A DNA stretch of 64,000 nt from Photobacterium iliopiscarium (GCF_003026395.1 NZ_PYOO01000012.1:1-64000), one strand, 5' to 3'. Positions 30,653-39,900 are shown, counted from the first letter of the stretch. Notes: generated by a model not told the origin, from the letters alone. A program made the numbers and translations.

Positions 30653-30964
30653 TTACCAAGCGACAGTCTCACCTGCATGTATGCTGCATTCTTGTTTTAG
30701 TAGCGCAAATAATTCTTTATCACTACGGGTACAACGCCATTCACTACCGGTGTATTTGAAATGGTAACCACCTGATTTTGAAGCTAACCATAGTTCATGT
30801 AATGGTTCTTGGCGGTTAATCACAATTTGGCTACGGTTGGCAAACTCTAATGTCAGCACGTTACCTGTGGTTTCTGGTTCAATATCAACACCGGATTCAT
30901 CGATGCCTTCTTCAATCTGCATTAGTGCTAGATCAGCCAGTTGGTGGAATTCAGTATCATTCAT
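30653..30964 (-). CDS. cyaY: iron-sulfur cluster assembly protein CyaY (frataxin)
   Basis: Bacterial frataxin, an iron-binding regulator of the IscS desulfurase. The start at 30964 gives 103 residues beginning MNDTEFHQLADLAL; the longer frame upstream adds an unconserved basic leader. Seen are the acidic first helix (EEGIDESGVDIEPE), the strand VLTLEFANRSQIVINRQEP and the family core ELWLASKSGGYHFKY. cyaY next to cyaA is the usual arrangement. It is divergent from lptM, about 80 bases away. Confidence 0.96.
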   Translation of the reverse strand: MNDTEFHQLADLALMQIEEGIDESGVDIEPETTGNVLTLEFANRSQIVINRQEPLHELWLASKSGGYHFKYTGSEWRCTRSDKELFALLKQECSIHAGETVAW

Positions 30965-31042
30965 CCTATTGCGTCCTATTGCTTTTCTTGTTCTTGGTGC
31001 GATTATAGAGGTCATTGGACGGATAATCACTGGCTTTGAATT

Positions 31043-31159
31043 ATGCATAAAGGTTTATTAGCAATTTTGGTCTTAGGATCGTTAATTTTAACTGGCTGTG
31101 GCCAAAGTGGCCCACTGTACATGCCAAAAGACGCACCACAACAACATCAACCACAATAA
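31043..31159 (+). CDS. lptM: LPS translocon lipoprotein LptM (YifL)
   Basis: A 38-residue frame starting with MHK, a hydrophobic signal segment and the lipobox LTGC at residues 16-19, followed by GQSGPLYMP. This Gly-Pro-Leu-Tyr segment after the lipidated Cys is the mark of LptM, an outer-membrane lipoprotein that helps the LptD/LptE translocon mature. The tail is Gln/Pro-rich. Position between cyaY and lysA/dapF matches E. coli yifL. It is very short but the lipobox, motif and context agree. Confidence 0.9.
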   Translation: MHKGLLAILVLGSLILTGCGQSGPLYMPKDAPQQHQPQ

Positions 31160-31222
31160 TACATTAACTGCGATGATGATTGAGTCGTAATTTAGTAGTC
31201 AACCAGACAGGGAAGGACAACA

Positions 31223-32473
31223 TTGGATTATTTTAATTACCAGTCAGATGGACAATTATGGGCGGAAGACGTCGCATTGGCTGAGTTAGCGACACAATAT
31301 GGCACACCGCTGTATGTGTATTCTCGTGCAACGTTGGAACGCCATTGGCATGCTTTTGATCACGCGGTTGCCACTCATCCGCATTTGATTTGCTATGCGG
31401 TAAAAGCAAATTCTAACCTTGGGGTATTAAATGTCCTTGCTCGTTTAGGTTCGGGGTTTGATATCGTGTCTTTAGGCGAGTTAGAGCGTGTCTTAGCAGC
31501 GGGCGGTGATCCGGCTAAAGTGGTTTTTTCTGGCGTGGGTAAAACGGCGTTAGAAATGCAACGGGCGCTTGAACTGGGAATTAAATGTTTTAATGTTGAA
31601 TCTGAACCAGAACTCGATCGCTTAAATCATGTCGCGGGTCAGTTAGGGAAAATTGCACCGATCTCATTACGCATTAACCCTGATGTTGATGCCAATACTC
31701 ACCCGTACATTTCAACAGGTCTACGCGATAATAAATTTGGTATTGCGCGTGAACGTGCGCTTGAAGTGTATCAATTAGCACAGCAATTACCGCATCTTAA
31801 CGTGGTTGGGATGGATTGCCATATTGGTTCACAGTTGACGGAAGTAAAACCTTTTATTGATGCGACTGAGCGTTTGTTAGCATTAGTTGATGAGTTGAAA
31901 TCGGTTGGGATTGAGATTAAACATTTAGATCTCGGTGGTGGCTTAGGGGTGACGTATAACGATGAGCAACCGCCATTACCCGCAGAATATGCGACGGCAT
32001 TGTTATCACGTTTGGTCGCTTACCCTGAACTTGAACTGATTTTTGAGCCAGGACGTGCGATTGCAGCGAATGCTGGAGTATTGCTGACCAAAGTGGAATT
32101 TTTAAAACACACTCAATATAAAAACTTTGCCATTGTTGATGCGGCGATGAATGATTTGATTCGGCCGACATTATATTCAGCTTGGCAAGATATTGTGCCA
32201 GTGATCCCACGTCAGGGGGAGCCGCAGTGTTATGATTTAGTGGGGCCTATTTGTGAAACGGGTGATTTTATTGGTAAAGATCGCCATTTATGTTTAGCGC
32301 CAAATGACTTACTTGCGGTAAGGTCTGCGGGTGCTTATGGTTTCGTGATGGCCTCTAATTATAATTCTCGCCCTCGTGTCGCTGAAGTGATGGTTGATGG
32401 TGAGCAAGTACATTTAGTGCGTGCACGTGAAACGTTAGAACAACTTTGGCAACATGAATATCTTGTTGAATGA
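31223..32473 (+). CDS. lysA: diaminopimelate decarboxylase
   Basis: The PLP enzyme that makes lysine from meso-diaminopimelate. In 416 residues the Schiff-base Lys lies in LICYAVKANSNLGVL, and other family blocks are VGMDCHIGSQLTE, LDLGGGLGVTY, FEPGRAIAANAG and LVGPICETGDFIG with the substrate-binding Cys. The start is TTG, placed by GGGAAGGA a few bases upstream. dapF, the step before it in the pathway, is the next gene 38 bases on. Confidence 0.97.
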   Translation: MDYFNYQSDGQLWAEDVALAELATQYGTPLYVYSRATLERHWHAFDHAVATHPHLICYAVKANSNLGVLNVLARLGSGFDIVSLGELERVLAAGGDPAKVVFSGVGKTALEMQRALELGIKCFNVESEPELDRLNHVAGQLGKIAPISLRINPDVDANTHPYISTGLRDNKFGIARERALEVYQLAQQLPHLNVVGMDCHIGSQLTEVKPFIDATERLLALVDELKSVGIEIKHLDLGGGLGVTYNDEQPPLPAEYATALLSRLVAYPELELIFEPGRAIAANAGVLLTKVEFLKHTQYKNFAIVDAAMNDLIRPTLYSAWQDIVPVIPRQGEPQCYDLVGPICETGDFIGKDRHLCLAPNDLLAVRSAGAYGFVMASNYNSRPRVAEVMVDGEQVHLVRARETLEQLWQHEYLVE

Positions 32474-32511
32474 TTGTCGTCGCAACTGATGCTTAATAAT
32501 TAAGGAACATC

Positions 32512-33342
32512 ATGCAGATTAACTTTTCCAAAATGCATGGGCTCGGCAATGACTTTGTTGTTGTGGATTGTGTAACACAAAATGTATTTTTTTCACCGGA
32601 TGCGATTCGCCGTTTAGCGGATCGTCATCGTGGTATTGGTTTTGACCAGTTATTGGTGGTTGAACCGCCTTATGATCCTGAAACGGATTTTCATTACCGT
32701 ATTTTTAATGCTGATGGTAGTGAAGTAGAACAGTGTGGTAATGGTGCCCGTTGCTTTGCACGGTTTGTATCAATGAAAGGCTTAACCAATAAATACCATA
32801 TCTCCGTGAGCACTAAAGCGGGAAAAATGGTATTGAAGTTAGAAAGTGACGGCCAAGTTACGGTCAATATGGGCGCGCCTAATTTTGAACCGGCTAAAAT
32901 TCCGATGCGAGCTAAACAGGCAGAAAAAACGTACTTATTGCGTGTTGGTGAACAAACGCTATTTTGTGGTGCGGTCAGTATGGGCAACCCTCATTGCGTT
33001 ACTATTGTTGATAACGTTGAAACCGCCGCTGTTGAAAAATTAGGGCCATTACTTGAATCCCACGAGCGCTTTCCTGAGCGGGTTAATGCTGGTTTCATGG
33101 AAGTGATTGATCGTGGAACGGTAAAGTTACGTGTTTATGAACGTGGTGCAGGTGAAACACAGGCTTGTGGTAGTGGTGCTTGTGCCGCGGTTGCGATTGG
33201 TCGTAGCCAAGGCTTACTCGATGAAAATGTAAAAGTTTGCTTACCGGGTGGTGATTTATATATTCGATGGGCAGGTGAAGGCAAACCGTTATTTATGACC
33301 GGTCCCGTTGCCCATGTATTTGATGGTCAATTTATTCAATAA
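32512..33342 (+). CDS. dapF: diaminopimelate epimerase
   Basis: Converts LL- to meso-diaminopimelate, needed for both lysine and peptidoglycan. The two catalytic Cys are in [14 protein letters not shown] and [13 protein letters not shown]. The opening [17 protein letters not shown] is typical, and 276 residues is standard. Translation starts after AAGGAACATC. In E. coli and, as I recall, in Vibrio a DUF484 gene stands between dapF and xerC; it is missing here, with only about 28 bases between the two. Confidence 0.97.
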   Translation: MQINFSKMHGLGNDFVVVDCVTQNVFFSPDAIRRLADRHRGIGFDQLLVVEPPYDPETDFHYRIFNADGSEVEQCGNGARCFARFVSMKGLTNKYHISVSTKAGKMVLKLESDGQVTVNMGAPNFEPAKIPMRAKQAEKTYLLRVGEQTLFCGAVSMGNPHCVTIVDNVETAAVEKLGPLLESHERFPERVNAGFMEVIDRGTVKLRVYERGAGETQACGSGACAAVAIGRSQGLLDENVKVCLPGGDLYIRWAGEGKPLFMTGPVAHVFDGQFIQ

Positions 33343-33370
33343 TGATCTTTAACGAGGGTCATTGTTATTA

Positions 33371-34303
33371 ATGACACTCATGACCGAGGTTTCTGTGACT
33401 ACGCTTCCCCCAAGTTTTGAACAACCTTTAGCGCTTTTTTATGAATATTTGCGTAGTGAACGTGAACTTAGCATTCATACTCAGCAAAATTATAAACGCC
33501 AATTAACCTGTATAGCCGAACAATTGTTAGAGCTTGGGGTTGAAAACTGGCAACAAGTCGATGCAGGTTGGGTACGGCAAATTGCCAGTAAAGGGATGCG
33601 TAGTGGTCTTAAAGCCAGTAGTTTGGCGATGCGATTATCTGCATTACGCAGTTTTTTTGATTATTTAGTGCGTCAACAAATATTGCCCGCCAATCCGGCC
33701 AAAGGGGTGTCTGCACCACGAAAAGCGCGCCCGTTACCTAAAAATCTTGATGTTGATGAAATGAATCAATTACTTGAGGTGAAGGATGACGATCCATTAG
33801 CCATTCGCGATCGAGCGATGATGGAATTAATGTATGGCGCTGGCTTACGTCTATCTGAATTAGTTAATTTGAATGTGCGTGATATTAGTTTAACCAAAGG
33901 CGATTTACGGGTCATTGGTAAAGGTGATAAAGAACGGATTGTGCCATTTGCAGGTTTAGCTCGTGAATGGGTTGCTAATTGGCTTAAATTACGTGGCAAT
34001 ATTGCCCATGCCGATGAAACAGGATTGTTTGTGTCTAAACTTGGACATCGCATTTCAAACCGCAATGTTCAAAAAAGAATGGCTGAATGGGGTCAGAAGC
34101 AAGCCGTATCAAGCCATATTAATCCGCATAAATTACGCCATAGTTTTGCAACCCACATGTTGGAATCCAGTGGCGATTTACGTGCAGTACAAGAATTATT
34201 GGGCCATGCGAATTTAACCACTACTCAAATTTATACCCATCTTGATTTTCAGCATTTAGCCAAAGTTTACGATGCTGCTCACCCTCGCGCCAAACGCCGT
34301 TAA
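33371..34303 (+). CDS. xerC: tyrosine recombinase XerC
   Basis: With XerD it resolves chromosome dimers at dif. The catalytic residues of the family are present: Arg in GAGLRLSEL, Lys in [13 protein letters not shown], His-x-x-Arg in [12 protein letters not shown], His in [10 protein letters not shown] and the nucleophile Tyr in [11 protein letters not shown]. The N-terminal SAM-like DNA-binding domain spans about 15-105. I use ATG 33371 (310 residues); TTG 33362 or ATG 33380 are alternatives. yigB follows after 25 bases. Confidence 0.96.
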   Translation: MTLMTEVSVTTLPPSFEQPLALFYEYLRSERELSIHTQQNYKRQLTCIAEQLLELGVENWQQVDAGWVRQIASKGMRSGLKASSLAMRLSALRSFFDYLVRQQILPANPAKGVSAPRKARPLPKNLDVDEMNQLLEVKDDDPLAIRDRAMMELMYGAGLRLSELVNLNVRDISLTKGDLRVIGKGDKERIVPFAGLAREWVANWLKLRGNIAHADETGLFVSKLGHRISNRNVQKRMAEWGQKQAVSSHINPHKLRHSFATHMLESSGDLRAVQELLGHANLTTTQIYTHLDFQHLAKVYDAAHPRAKRR

Positions 34304-34328
34304 TGCTTTATCACGTTTAGGAACAACC

Positions 34329-35057
34329 ATGCAATTTTATCGTCAGTTAGGCCAGATTAATGCCCTTACGTTTGATCTTGATGACACGCTCTATGATAAC
34401 CATCCGGTGATTGTACGTGCAGAACAAGCGATGTTTGATTGGCTAGCTCAGTTATTACCCGCCTCAATGGTGATTAGTCGTGATAATTGGCAGCACTTAA
34501 AGCAGCAACTTGCTGCGGTTGATTCTTGTTTGATCCATGATGTTAGTGCGTGGCGTTATGAAGCGTTAAAAATTAACTTTATGCAGTTGGGATGGCGACT
34601 TAAAGATGCCGAATTAGCGGCTCGCCAAGGGTTAGCGTTAGTCTTGGTTGAGCGCAATAAAGTTGATGTTCCCGCTGAAACCCACCGCGTGTTGGCATTG
34701 TTGAGTGCTAAAGTTCCGTTGGTCGGGATCACTAATGGTAATGTTGATCCGCAACAGATAGGGCTTGCGCATTATTTTAGTGCCATTTACCAAGCAGGAC
34801 GGGATGGATTAGCCAAGCCGAAAGCGGATTTATTTACCTGTGCCATTGATCATTTAAATATTCCAGCTGAACAAATTTTGCATGTGGGTGATCATCTGCA
34901 TACGGATGTTTTTGGTGCCAAACAACAGGGTTTACACGCTTGTTGGTATAACGATCAGCAGCGAGTATTAACGTCGACCACGGGTAATTGTTTACCTGAT
35001 ATTGAAATTAGTGCGCTTGCTGAATTATTACCATTGGTCGGCTTAACCGCCGAGTAA
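34329..35057 (+). CDS. yigB: HAD-family phosphatase YigB (flavin pathway type)
   Basis: A 242-residue HAD hydrolase with the nucleophile motif ALTFDLDDTLYDN, motif II LVGITNGN and motif IV HVGDHLHTDVFGA. The start MQFYRQLGQINALTF matches E. coli YigB, which removes phosphate from 5-amino-6-(5-phospho-D-ribitylamino)uracil in riboflavin synthesis and has other sugar-phosphate substrates. The ATG at 34329 follows AGGA. In E. coli uvrD comes next; here a leftward four-gene operon lies between them. Confidence 0.92.
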   Translation: MQFYRQLGQINALTFDLDDTLYDNHPVIVRAEQAMFDWLAQLLPASMVISRDNWQHLKQQLAAVDSCLIHDVSAWRYEALKINFMQLGWRLKDAELAARQGLALVLVERNKVDVPAETHRVLALLSAKVPLVGITNGNVDPQQIGLAHYFSAIYQAGRDGLAKPKADLFTCAIDHLNIPAEQILHVGDHLHTDVFGAKQQGLHACWYNDQQRVLTSTTGNCLPDIEISALAELLPLVGLTAE

Positions 35058-35109
35058 ATGTCCACGATTTAGCACCCATCGCGATTAGCCTTGTTGGGTG
35101 CTCAGCCGT

Positions 35110-35568
35110 TTACGGTATGATATTGCTATTACGATAATGCTGATTTATCCAGTGATCGACTGAGAGTTTCCCCGCACCCCAAAATACAGTGATTAATAAC
35201 ATCATTCCCCATAATTGGTGATCATAAAATCCTTGCGCCCATAACGCGGGGTATGACACTACCGCAATCACATTAAAGCCAAATAATAATATTGCCATCG
35301 GCCGTGTAAATAGTCCGAGCACTAAAAAAATCGGCACCATTAATTCAGTCGCGGTCCCAGTATAGGCGGCCCATTGCCAAGGTAAGACGGGCACCTGATA
35401 TTCGTACTCAAACAAATACAGGGTGCTATCCCAACTGTTATATTTGATCAGTCCGGATTTAAAGAACGCACTGGCAACCCATACTCGACAAAAAAGTAAT
35501 AATAGTGGTTGCAGCGGTTGTACGAGCTGTTGAAAAAAAACGTCGATGGTACGAATACATTTAATCAT
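35110..35568 (-). CDS. DoxX-family membrane protein of the bufferin-like operon
   Basis: A 152-residue protein with four hydrophobic segments and the DoxX signature PLLLLFCRVWVASAFFKSG near the first helix, followed by ELMVPIFLVLGLFTRP. DoxX relatives are often fourth in DUF2282/DUF692/DUF2063 operons, where a membrane or redox role has been suggested but not proven. The start at 35568 overlaps the bufC-like stop by 8 bases, so the genes are co-translated. It is the last gene of the operon. Confidence 0.88.
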   Translation of the reverse strand: MIKCIRTIDVFFQQLVQPLQPLLLLFCRVWVASAFFKSGLIKYNSWDSTLYLFEYEYQVPVLPWQWAAYTGTATELMVPIFLVLGLFTRPMAILLFGFNVIAVVSYPALWAQGFYDHQLWGMMLLITVFWGAGKLSVDHWINQHYRNSNIIP

Positions 35569-36364
35569 CACTATTAACCTTACGAATATCGTCAATTAAG
35601 TGGTGGTGTAATAACTGTGGTAGCAGATCTAATTGCGTCGGTGTTAAGGCCGCAATTGGGCGTTGCTGCTGACAGTCAGCAACTAAAGTGACTAATTCTG
35701 GCGTGACATGCTGCTGCCAAATTTGCCATTGGTAATGTTGCATCAGGGCGGTTTGCGGTTGATTAATATTTAATGTCGCTAATTGCTGCTGCTGGTGGTC
35801 ACCATGGGTTTGATTAACGATTTCCCACAGTGATAGCACCGCATATTGGCTGCTAAAGGTGTCAGTTGAGATTGGAATATGAAAATAATATTGCTGCGGA
35901 GTAACGTGACTAGCTTGATGTTCGAGTTGACGTAATTTCTCTAACGGTAGGTTGCCAGCGTGACAAGCTAAGCGGCTGACACAATCACGTTGCCATTCTA
36001 GCCGCGCTAAATCGATCAAATAAGGCAGAGTGGAAACCAATGTCGGTTGAGCGGCGATGGTATCGCTAAAGTGAGCGCCATAAACGGTGACATCCCCTTG
36101 TGGTAACGGATGATTAAGAATGTGCTGTCGCGCGAGGAGGTTGAAACAATCGTCACCAATCATGGCGCTCACAGTGGAATAGACACTTGTCAGAATGTCG
36201 GTTAAGCCAATAATAAAATTATTACAGTACAGTTGTAGCCGTTGCTCTGCACTGAAATGATCATTGACGACGGTAGTGGCTAAATCATGTGGTTGATAAT
36301 GCAATGCCGCCGCAAATTGATGTTGTAATTGCTGCAAATTAAGCGTGGTTGCTGATGGTGGCAT
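35561..36364 (-). CDS. bufC: DUF2063 (HvfC/BufC) RiPP partner protein
   Basis: A 267-residue protein of the DUF2063 family, known to form a complex with the DUF692 enzyme and to bring it the precursor peptide. The N-terminal DUF2063 helix bundle covers about 10-100 and includes RLQLYCNNFIIGLTDILTSVY and ARQHILNHPLPQGDV. The C-terminal half is rich in Gln and His. The start at ATG 36364 follows from the conserved beginning LQQLQHQFAAAL; it overlaps the end of the bufB-like gene by 26 bases. Symbol by homology and operon, not by experiment. Confidence 0.87.
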   Translation of the reverse strand: MPPSATTLNLQQLQHQFAAALHYQPHDLATTVVNDHFSAEQRLQLYCNNFIIGLTDILTSVYSTVSAMIGDDCFNLLARQHILNHPLPQGDVTVYGAHFSDTIAAQPTLVSTLPYLIDLARLEWQRDCVSRLACHAGNLPLEKLRQLEHQASHVTPQQYYFHIPISTDTFSSQYAVLSLWEIVNQTHGDHQQQQLATLNINQPQTALMQHYQWQIWQQHVTPELVTLVADCQQQRPIAALTPTQLDLLPQLLHHHLIDDIRKVNSDD

Positions 36365-37232
36365 TGGCGTACTCCTTCTCGATAATTGCTTGAGCCTTAT
36401 TCGCTTCAGCCAATAAGATTGCCAGTGGGGGAATATCAGCATCCCATTCAATTAATGTTGGCGTCTCGCTACCATGATTACGGATCCACTGTTGATACAA
36501 TTGCCATACTTCATCACTGACAGGTTGGCTATGCGTATCAATCCAGATCTCACCGTGAGGTAGCTGTTTACGAATAAAGCCAGCAAGGTGTATTTCTTGT
36601 ACTACAGCTGGATTGATCGCGGCTAAATACGTTTGGCAATCAAAACCATGGTTAAAACTACTGACATGAATATTGTTTAAATCTAATAACAACCCGCAGT
36701 CCGTTCGTTGTTGTACCGCCATTAAAAATTCCCACTCAGGAATGGTTGAGTGTTGAAACTGCAAATAACTCGATGGGTTTTCAATTAACATTTTCCGTTG
36801 GAGTACATCTTGAACTTGCATCACTTTATCGCAAAAATTATCTAACGCTTCTTCGGTGTAGGGCAGCGGTAATAAGTCATTAAAATAGTGACCATCAACC
36901 GAACTCCAACTGAGATGATCTGAAATTAAAAAAGGCTCTGTTTCGGTGATTAATTGTTTGAGCTGTTGTAAATGTTGAATATTAAGCGGATCGGCAGAGC
37001 CTAACGACAGCCCTATACCATGACAGCTAATTGGGTAATTTGATTGTAATTGACGCAATTGTTGGCGAGCTAATGAATGGGGATTGAAATAATTTTCGCT
37101 ATGAATTTCTAACCACCCAAGTTGTGGTCGTTGAGTGATTATGTCAATAATATGAGGCGAACGTAAGCCCACCCCAATAGATTGCTGAGATGAAAAATCC
37201 ACTACGTTATGCTTCCTTAGTTGAACCACCAT
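36339..37232 (-). CDS. bufB: DUF692 multinuclear iron oxidative enzyme (BufB-like)
   Basis: A 297-residue TIM-barrel protein of the MNIO (DUF692) family, which uses two or three iron ions to modify Cys residues in small precursors. Candidate metal ligands are all present: Glu and His in WLEIHSENYF, His in CHGIGLSLGS, Asp-His in LISDHLSWS, Glu-Asn in MLIENPSSYL, Asp and Asn in LLLDLNNIHVS, His in EIHLAGF, Asp and His in IDTHSQPVSDEVW and Glu in LIEWDADIP. It starts inside the 3' end of the precursor gene (26-base overlap). The expected reaction, by comparison with Caulobacter bufferins, is conversion of core Cys to thiooxazoles. Confidence 0.92.
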   Translation of the reverse strand: MVVQLRKHNVVDFSSQQSIGVGLRSPHIIDIITQRPQLGWLEIHSENYFNPHSLARQQLRQLQSNYPISCHGIGLSLGSADPLNIQHLQQLKQLITETEPFLISDHLSWSSVDGHYFNDLLPLPYTEEALDNFCDKVMQVQDVLQRKMLIENPSSYLQFQHSTIPEWEFLMAVQQRTDCGLLLDLNNIHVSSFNHGFDCQTYLAAINPAVVQEIHLAGFIRKQLPHGEIWIDTHSQPVSDEVWQLYQQWIRNHGSETPTLIEWDADIPPLAILLAEANKAQAIIEKEYANATISNHA

Positions 37233-37482
37233 GGAGGCGATCACAGAGTCCTTTAGGCACAACTACAAACGCATCTTTTTGAGCATCTTCTTTAGCTGAG
37301 CCCGCACAAGAGCTGGTTTTAGTGGCGCAATCATTTTTACCTGCTTTGCTGACGCCATAACATTTTTCTTTGGCCATTTTTTTGCCCATTTCGTCAGCGA
37401 CGGCAGTTGTTGAAGCTAATGTTCCTGCTAGTGCGATCAATCCTGTCATTGCTGAAGCTAAAGCAATATTGGTCTTTTTCAT
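37207..37482 (-). CDS. bufA: DUF2282 bufferin-like RiPP precursor
   Basis: A 91-residue secreted precursor. Residues 1-29 are a signal peptide (basic MKKTN, hydrophobic Ala/Leu stretch, cleavage expected after TAVA). The mature part has exactly four Cys, at 41, 52, 59 and 80, in the order EKCYGVSKAGKNDC, SSCAGSAKEDAQKDAFV and PKGLCDRL. The KCYG-NDCA and SCAG blocks are hallmarks of the DUF2282 family. Bufferins of this kind are modified by the DUF692/DUF2063 pair and bind copper in the periplasm. The ATG follows AAGGAAC. It leads the operon. Confidence 0.92.
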   Translation of the reverse strand: MKKTNIALASAMTGLIALAGTLASTTAVADEMGKKMAKEKCYGVSKAGKNDCATKTSSCAGSAKEDAQKDAFVVVPKGLCDRLHGGSTKEA

Positions 37483-37689
37483 GATAGTTCCTTGATTATG
37501 ATTGAGTGTTGGTTTGCTATTAATCGGTATTTTGTAGTGGCATTAATACGCTCTCAGAATAGTAGACAGGGTGACAGCGAAATTTATTACACTTGAATGT
37601 TAATTATTTTAATGTGTATGTTATTTTTATGTTTCCGAGTTTTGCGAAAATCGCAATAAAGATACCGAAGCAATCTTTATTGGGGCTGG

Positions 37690-37719
37690 TATAATCATCA
37701 GCATTGTATAAATAACCAG
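37690..37719 (+). promoter_or_regulatory. uvrD promoter -10 and LexA operator
   Basis: TATAAT at 37690-37695 looks like a -10 box. Just downstream, TTGTATAAATAACCAG (37704-37719) matches the LexA pattern CTGT-N8-ACAG and is one half-site base from the E. coli uvrD box, which also ends in CCAG. It lies 10-25 bases before the uvrD start codon, so LexA would block initiation or elongation. Confidence 0.65.
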
Positions 37720-37728
37720 TAGATAGCG

Positions 37729-39900
37729 ATGGACGTTTCACTTCTATTAGATGGACTCAATGATAAACAACGCGAGGCGGTGGCTGCGCCGTTGGGTAAT
37801 CACTTAGTATTGGCGGGAGCAGGCAGCGGTAAAACCCGTGTGCTCGTGCATCGTATTGCTTGGTTGTTGGCTGTTGAACAAGCTTCCCCGTACTCGATTA
37901 TGTCGGTCACATTTACCAACAAAGCGGCCGCAGAAATGCGGGGGCGTATTAATGAATTAATGCATGGCTCAAGTGCTGGTATGTGGAATGGTACTTTCCA
38001 CGGCTTATGTCACCGTATGCTGCGCGCCCATTATTTAGATGCACGCCTGCCTGACGATTTTAATATTTTAGATTCTGATGATCAGATGCGGTTATTACGC
38101 CGTTTGATTAAAGCGCAGAATTTAGATGAAAAACATTGGCCTGCTCGTCAAAGTGCGTGGTATATCAACGGTAAAAAAGACGAAGGTTTACGCCCACAGC
38201 ACGTTGAAACCTATAACGATCCTGTTGAGCAAACGTGGTTACGCATTTATACCGCTTATCAAGAAGCGTGTGATCGTGCGGGCTTAGTTGATTTTGCAGA
38301 GTTATTACTGCGCTCGTTTGAGTTATTACGTGATAACAAGCATATTCGTGAACATTACCAAGCGCGCTTTAAACATATTTTGGTCGACGAGTTTCAAGAT
38401 ACCAACAATATTCAATTTGCATGGCTACGGTTAATGGCGGGTCCTGATTGTCATGTGATGATTGTCGGTGATGATGACCAATCGATTTATGGTTGGCGTG
38501 GTGCGCAAGTTGAAAATATTCAGCGTTTTTTAAATGATTTCAGCAACGCATCATCGATATTTTTAGAGCAGAATTACCGTTCGACGGCCAATATTCTTAA
38601 TGCTGCTAATGAGCTAATTGCCAATAATACTGCCCGTATGGGTAAGAATTTATGGACAGAAGATGGCGATGGCGAGCCTATTTCTTTGTATTCTGCCTTT
38701 AACGAACTTGATGAAGCCCGCTTTGCTGTGGGTAAAATCAGAGAGTGGCGTGAACAAGGTGGAAGCCTTAGTGATACTGCCTTTTTATACCGTAGTAATG
38801 CTCAATCGCGAGTATTAGAAGAAGCCTTAATTCAGGCTGGAATGCCATATCGTATTTATGGCGGTATGCGTTTCTTCGAGCGTCAAGAAATTAAAGATGC
38901 GTTGGCTTATTTGCGCCTTGTTGGTAATCGTAATGATGATGCTTCATTTGAACGCGTCGTCAATACGCCAACCCGTGGTTTAGGTGATCGAACCTTAGAA
39001 ACGATTCGTTTAACTGCACGCGATCGTAGTTTAACCATGTGGCAATCGAGTTTAGCGTTATTAGATGAAAAAGTATTAGCAGGCCGTGCGGCAAATGCAT
39101 TACAGCGTTTTATTGAATTGATTAATGCGTTAGAAGATGACACTGCTGAATTGCCAATGTACCAACAGACGGATGATGTTATTCGTCACTCTGGTTTACG
39201 GGCAATGTATGAACAAGAAAAAGGCGAAAAAGCCCAAGCGCGAATCGAAAACTTAGAAGAATTAGTAACCGCAACCCGTCAGTTTGAAATTCCAGAAGAA
39301 GCGGTAGAAATGAGCCCGTTATCGGCCTTTTTAGCTCATGCGGCGTTAGAAGCGGGTGATGGTCAAGCGGATGCCTTTGAAGATGCGGTGCAATTGATGA
39401 CTATGCACAGTGCTAAAGGATTAGAATTCCCCGTGGTGTTTATGGTGGGTGTAGAAGAAGGGATGTTCCCAAGCTCTCGCACCATTGAAGAAGCTGATCG
39501 GTTAGAAGAAGAGCGTCGCTTGTGTTATGTCGGCATGACACGGGCAATGAAGAAACTGTATATCACTTATGCAGAAATGCGTCGCTTATACGGTAAAGAT
39601 AATTTCCATAAGCCATCGCGTTTTATTCGTGAAATTCCTGAGCAATATGTTGAGGAAGTACGAATGAAGGCACAAGTTTCGCGTCCAGTGAGCAGTGGCC
39701 GTTTTAGCCAAACTCAAGTGAATAATAACTTCAATGAAACCGGTTTTAGTTTAGGGCAGCGAGTGCAGCATTCTAAATTTGGTGAAGGGACTATCATTAA
39801 CTTTGAAGGCAGTGGCGCCCAAAGCCGTGTGCAAGTCGCCTTTAATGGTGAAGGGATTAAGTGGTTAGTGACCCAATACGCTAAGTTAACCGCACTATAA
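37729..39900 (+). CDS. uvrD: DNA helicase II UvrD
   Basis: A 723-residue SF1A helicase that removes the cut oligonucleotide in excision repair, unwinds in mismatch repair and clears RecA. Motif I is VLAGAGSGKTRVLVHR, Ia VTFTNKAAAEMRGR, II ILVDEFQDTN, III VGDDDQSIYGWRGA, IV FLEQNYRST, V LMTMHSAKGLEFPVVF and VI RRLCYVGMTRAMKKLY. The C-terminal part ends with the Tudor-like region KFGEGTIINFEG. A LexA box lies at its promoter. A terminator separates it from convergent ggt. Confidence 0.98.
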   Translation: MDVSLLLDGLNDKQREAVAAPLGNHLVLAGAGSGKTRVLVHRIAWLLAVEQASPYSIMSVTFTNKAAAEMRGRINELMHGSSAGMWNGTFHGLCHRMLRAHYLDARLPDDFNILDSDDQMRLLRRLIKAQNLDEKHWPARQSAWYINGKKDEGLRPQHVETYNDPVEQTWLRIYTAYQEACDRAGLVDFAELLLRSFELLRDNKHIREHYQARFKHILVDEFQDTNNIQFAWLRLMAGPDCHVMIVGDDDQSIYGWRGAQVENIQRFLNDFSNASSIFLEQNYRSTANILNAANELIANNTARMGKNLWTEDGDGEPISLYSAFNELDEARFAVGKIREWREQGGSLSDTAFLYRSNAQSRVLEEALIQAGMPYRIYGGMRFFERQEIKDALAYLRLVGNRNDDASFERVVNTPTRGLGDRTLETIRLTARDRSLTMWQSSLALLDEKVLAGRAANALQRFIELINALEDDTAELPMYQQTDDVIRHSGLRAMYEQEKGEKAQARIENLEELVTATRQFEIPEEAVEMSPLSAFLAHAALEAGDGQADAFEDAVQLMTMHSAKGLEFPVVFMVGVEEGMFPSSRTIEEADRLEEERRLCYVGMTRAMKKLYITYAEMRRLYGKDNFHKPSRFIREIPEQYVEEVRMKAQVSRPVSSGRFSQTQVNNNFNETGFSLGQRVQHSKFGEGTIINFEGSGAQSRVQVAFNGEGIKWLVTQYAKLTAL

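Noticed and set aside
35071..35102. Inverted repeat AGCACCCA/TGGGTGCT between yigB and doxX
   Set aside because: Stem is plausible but the loop is long and there is no T run on either strand, so it is not called as a terminator.
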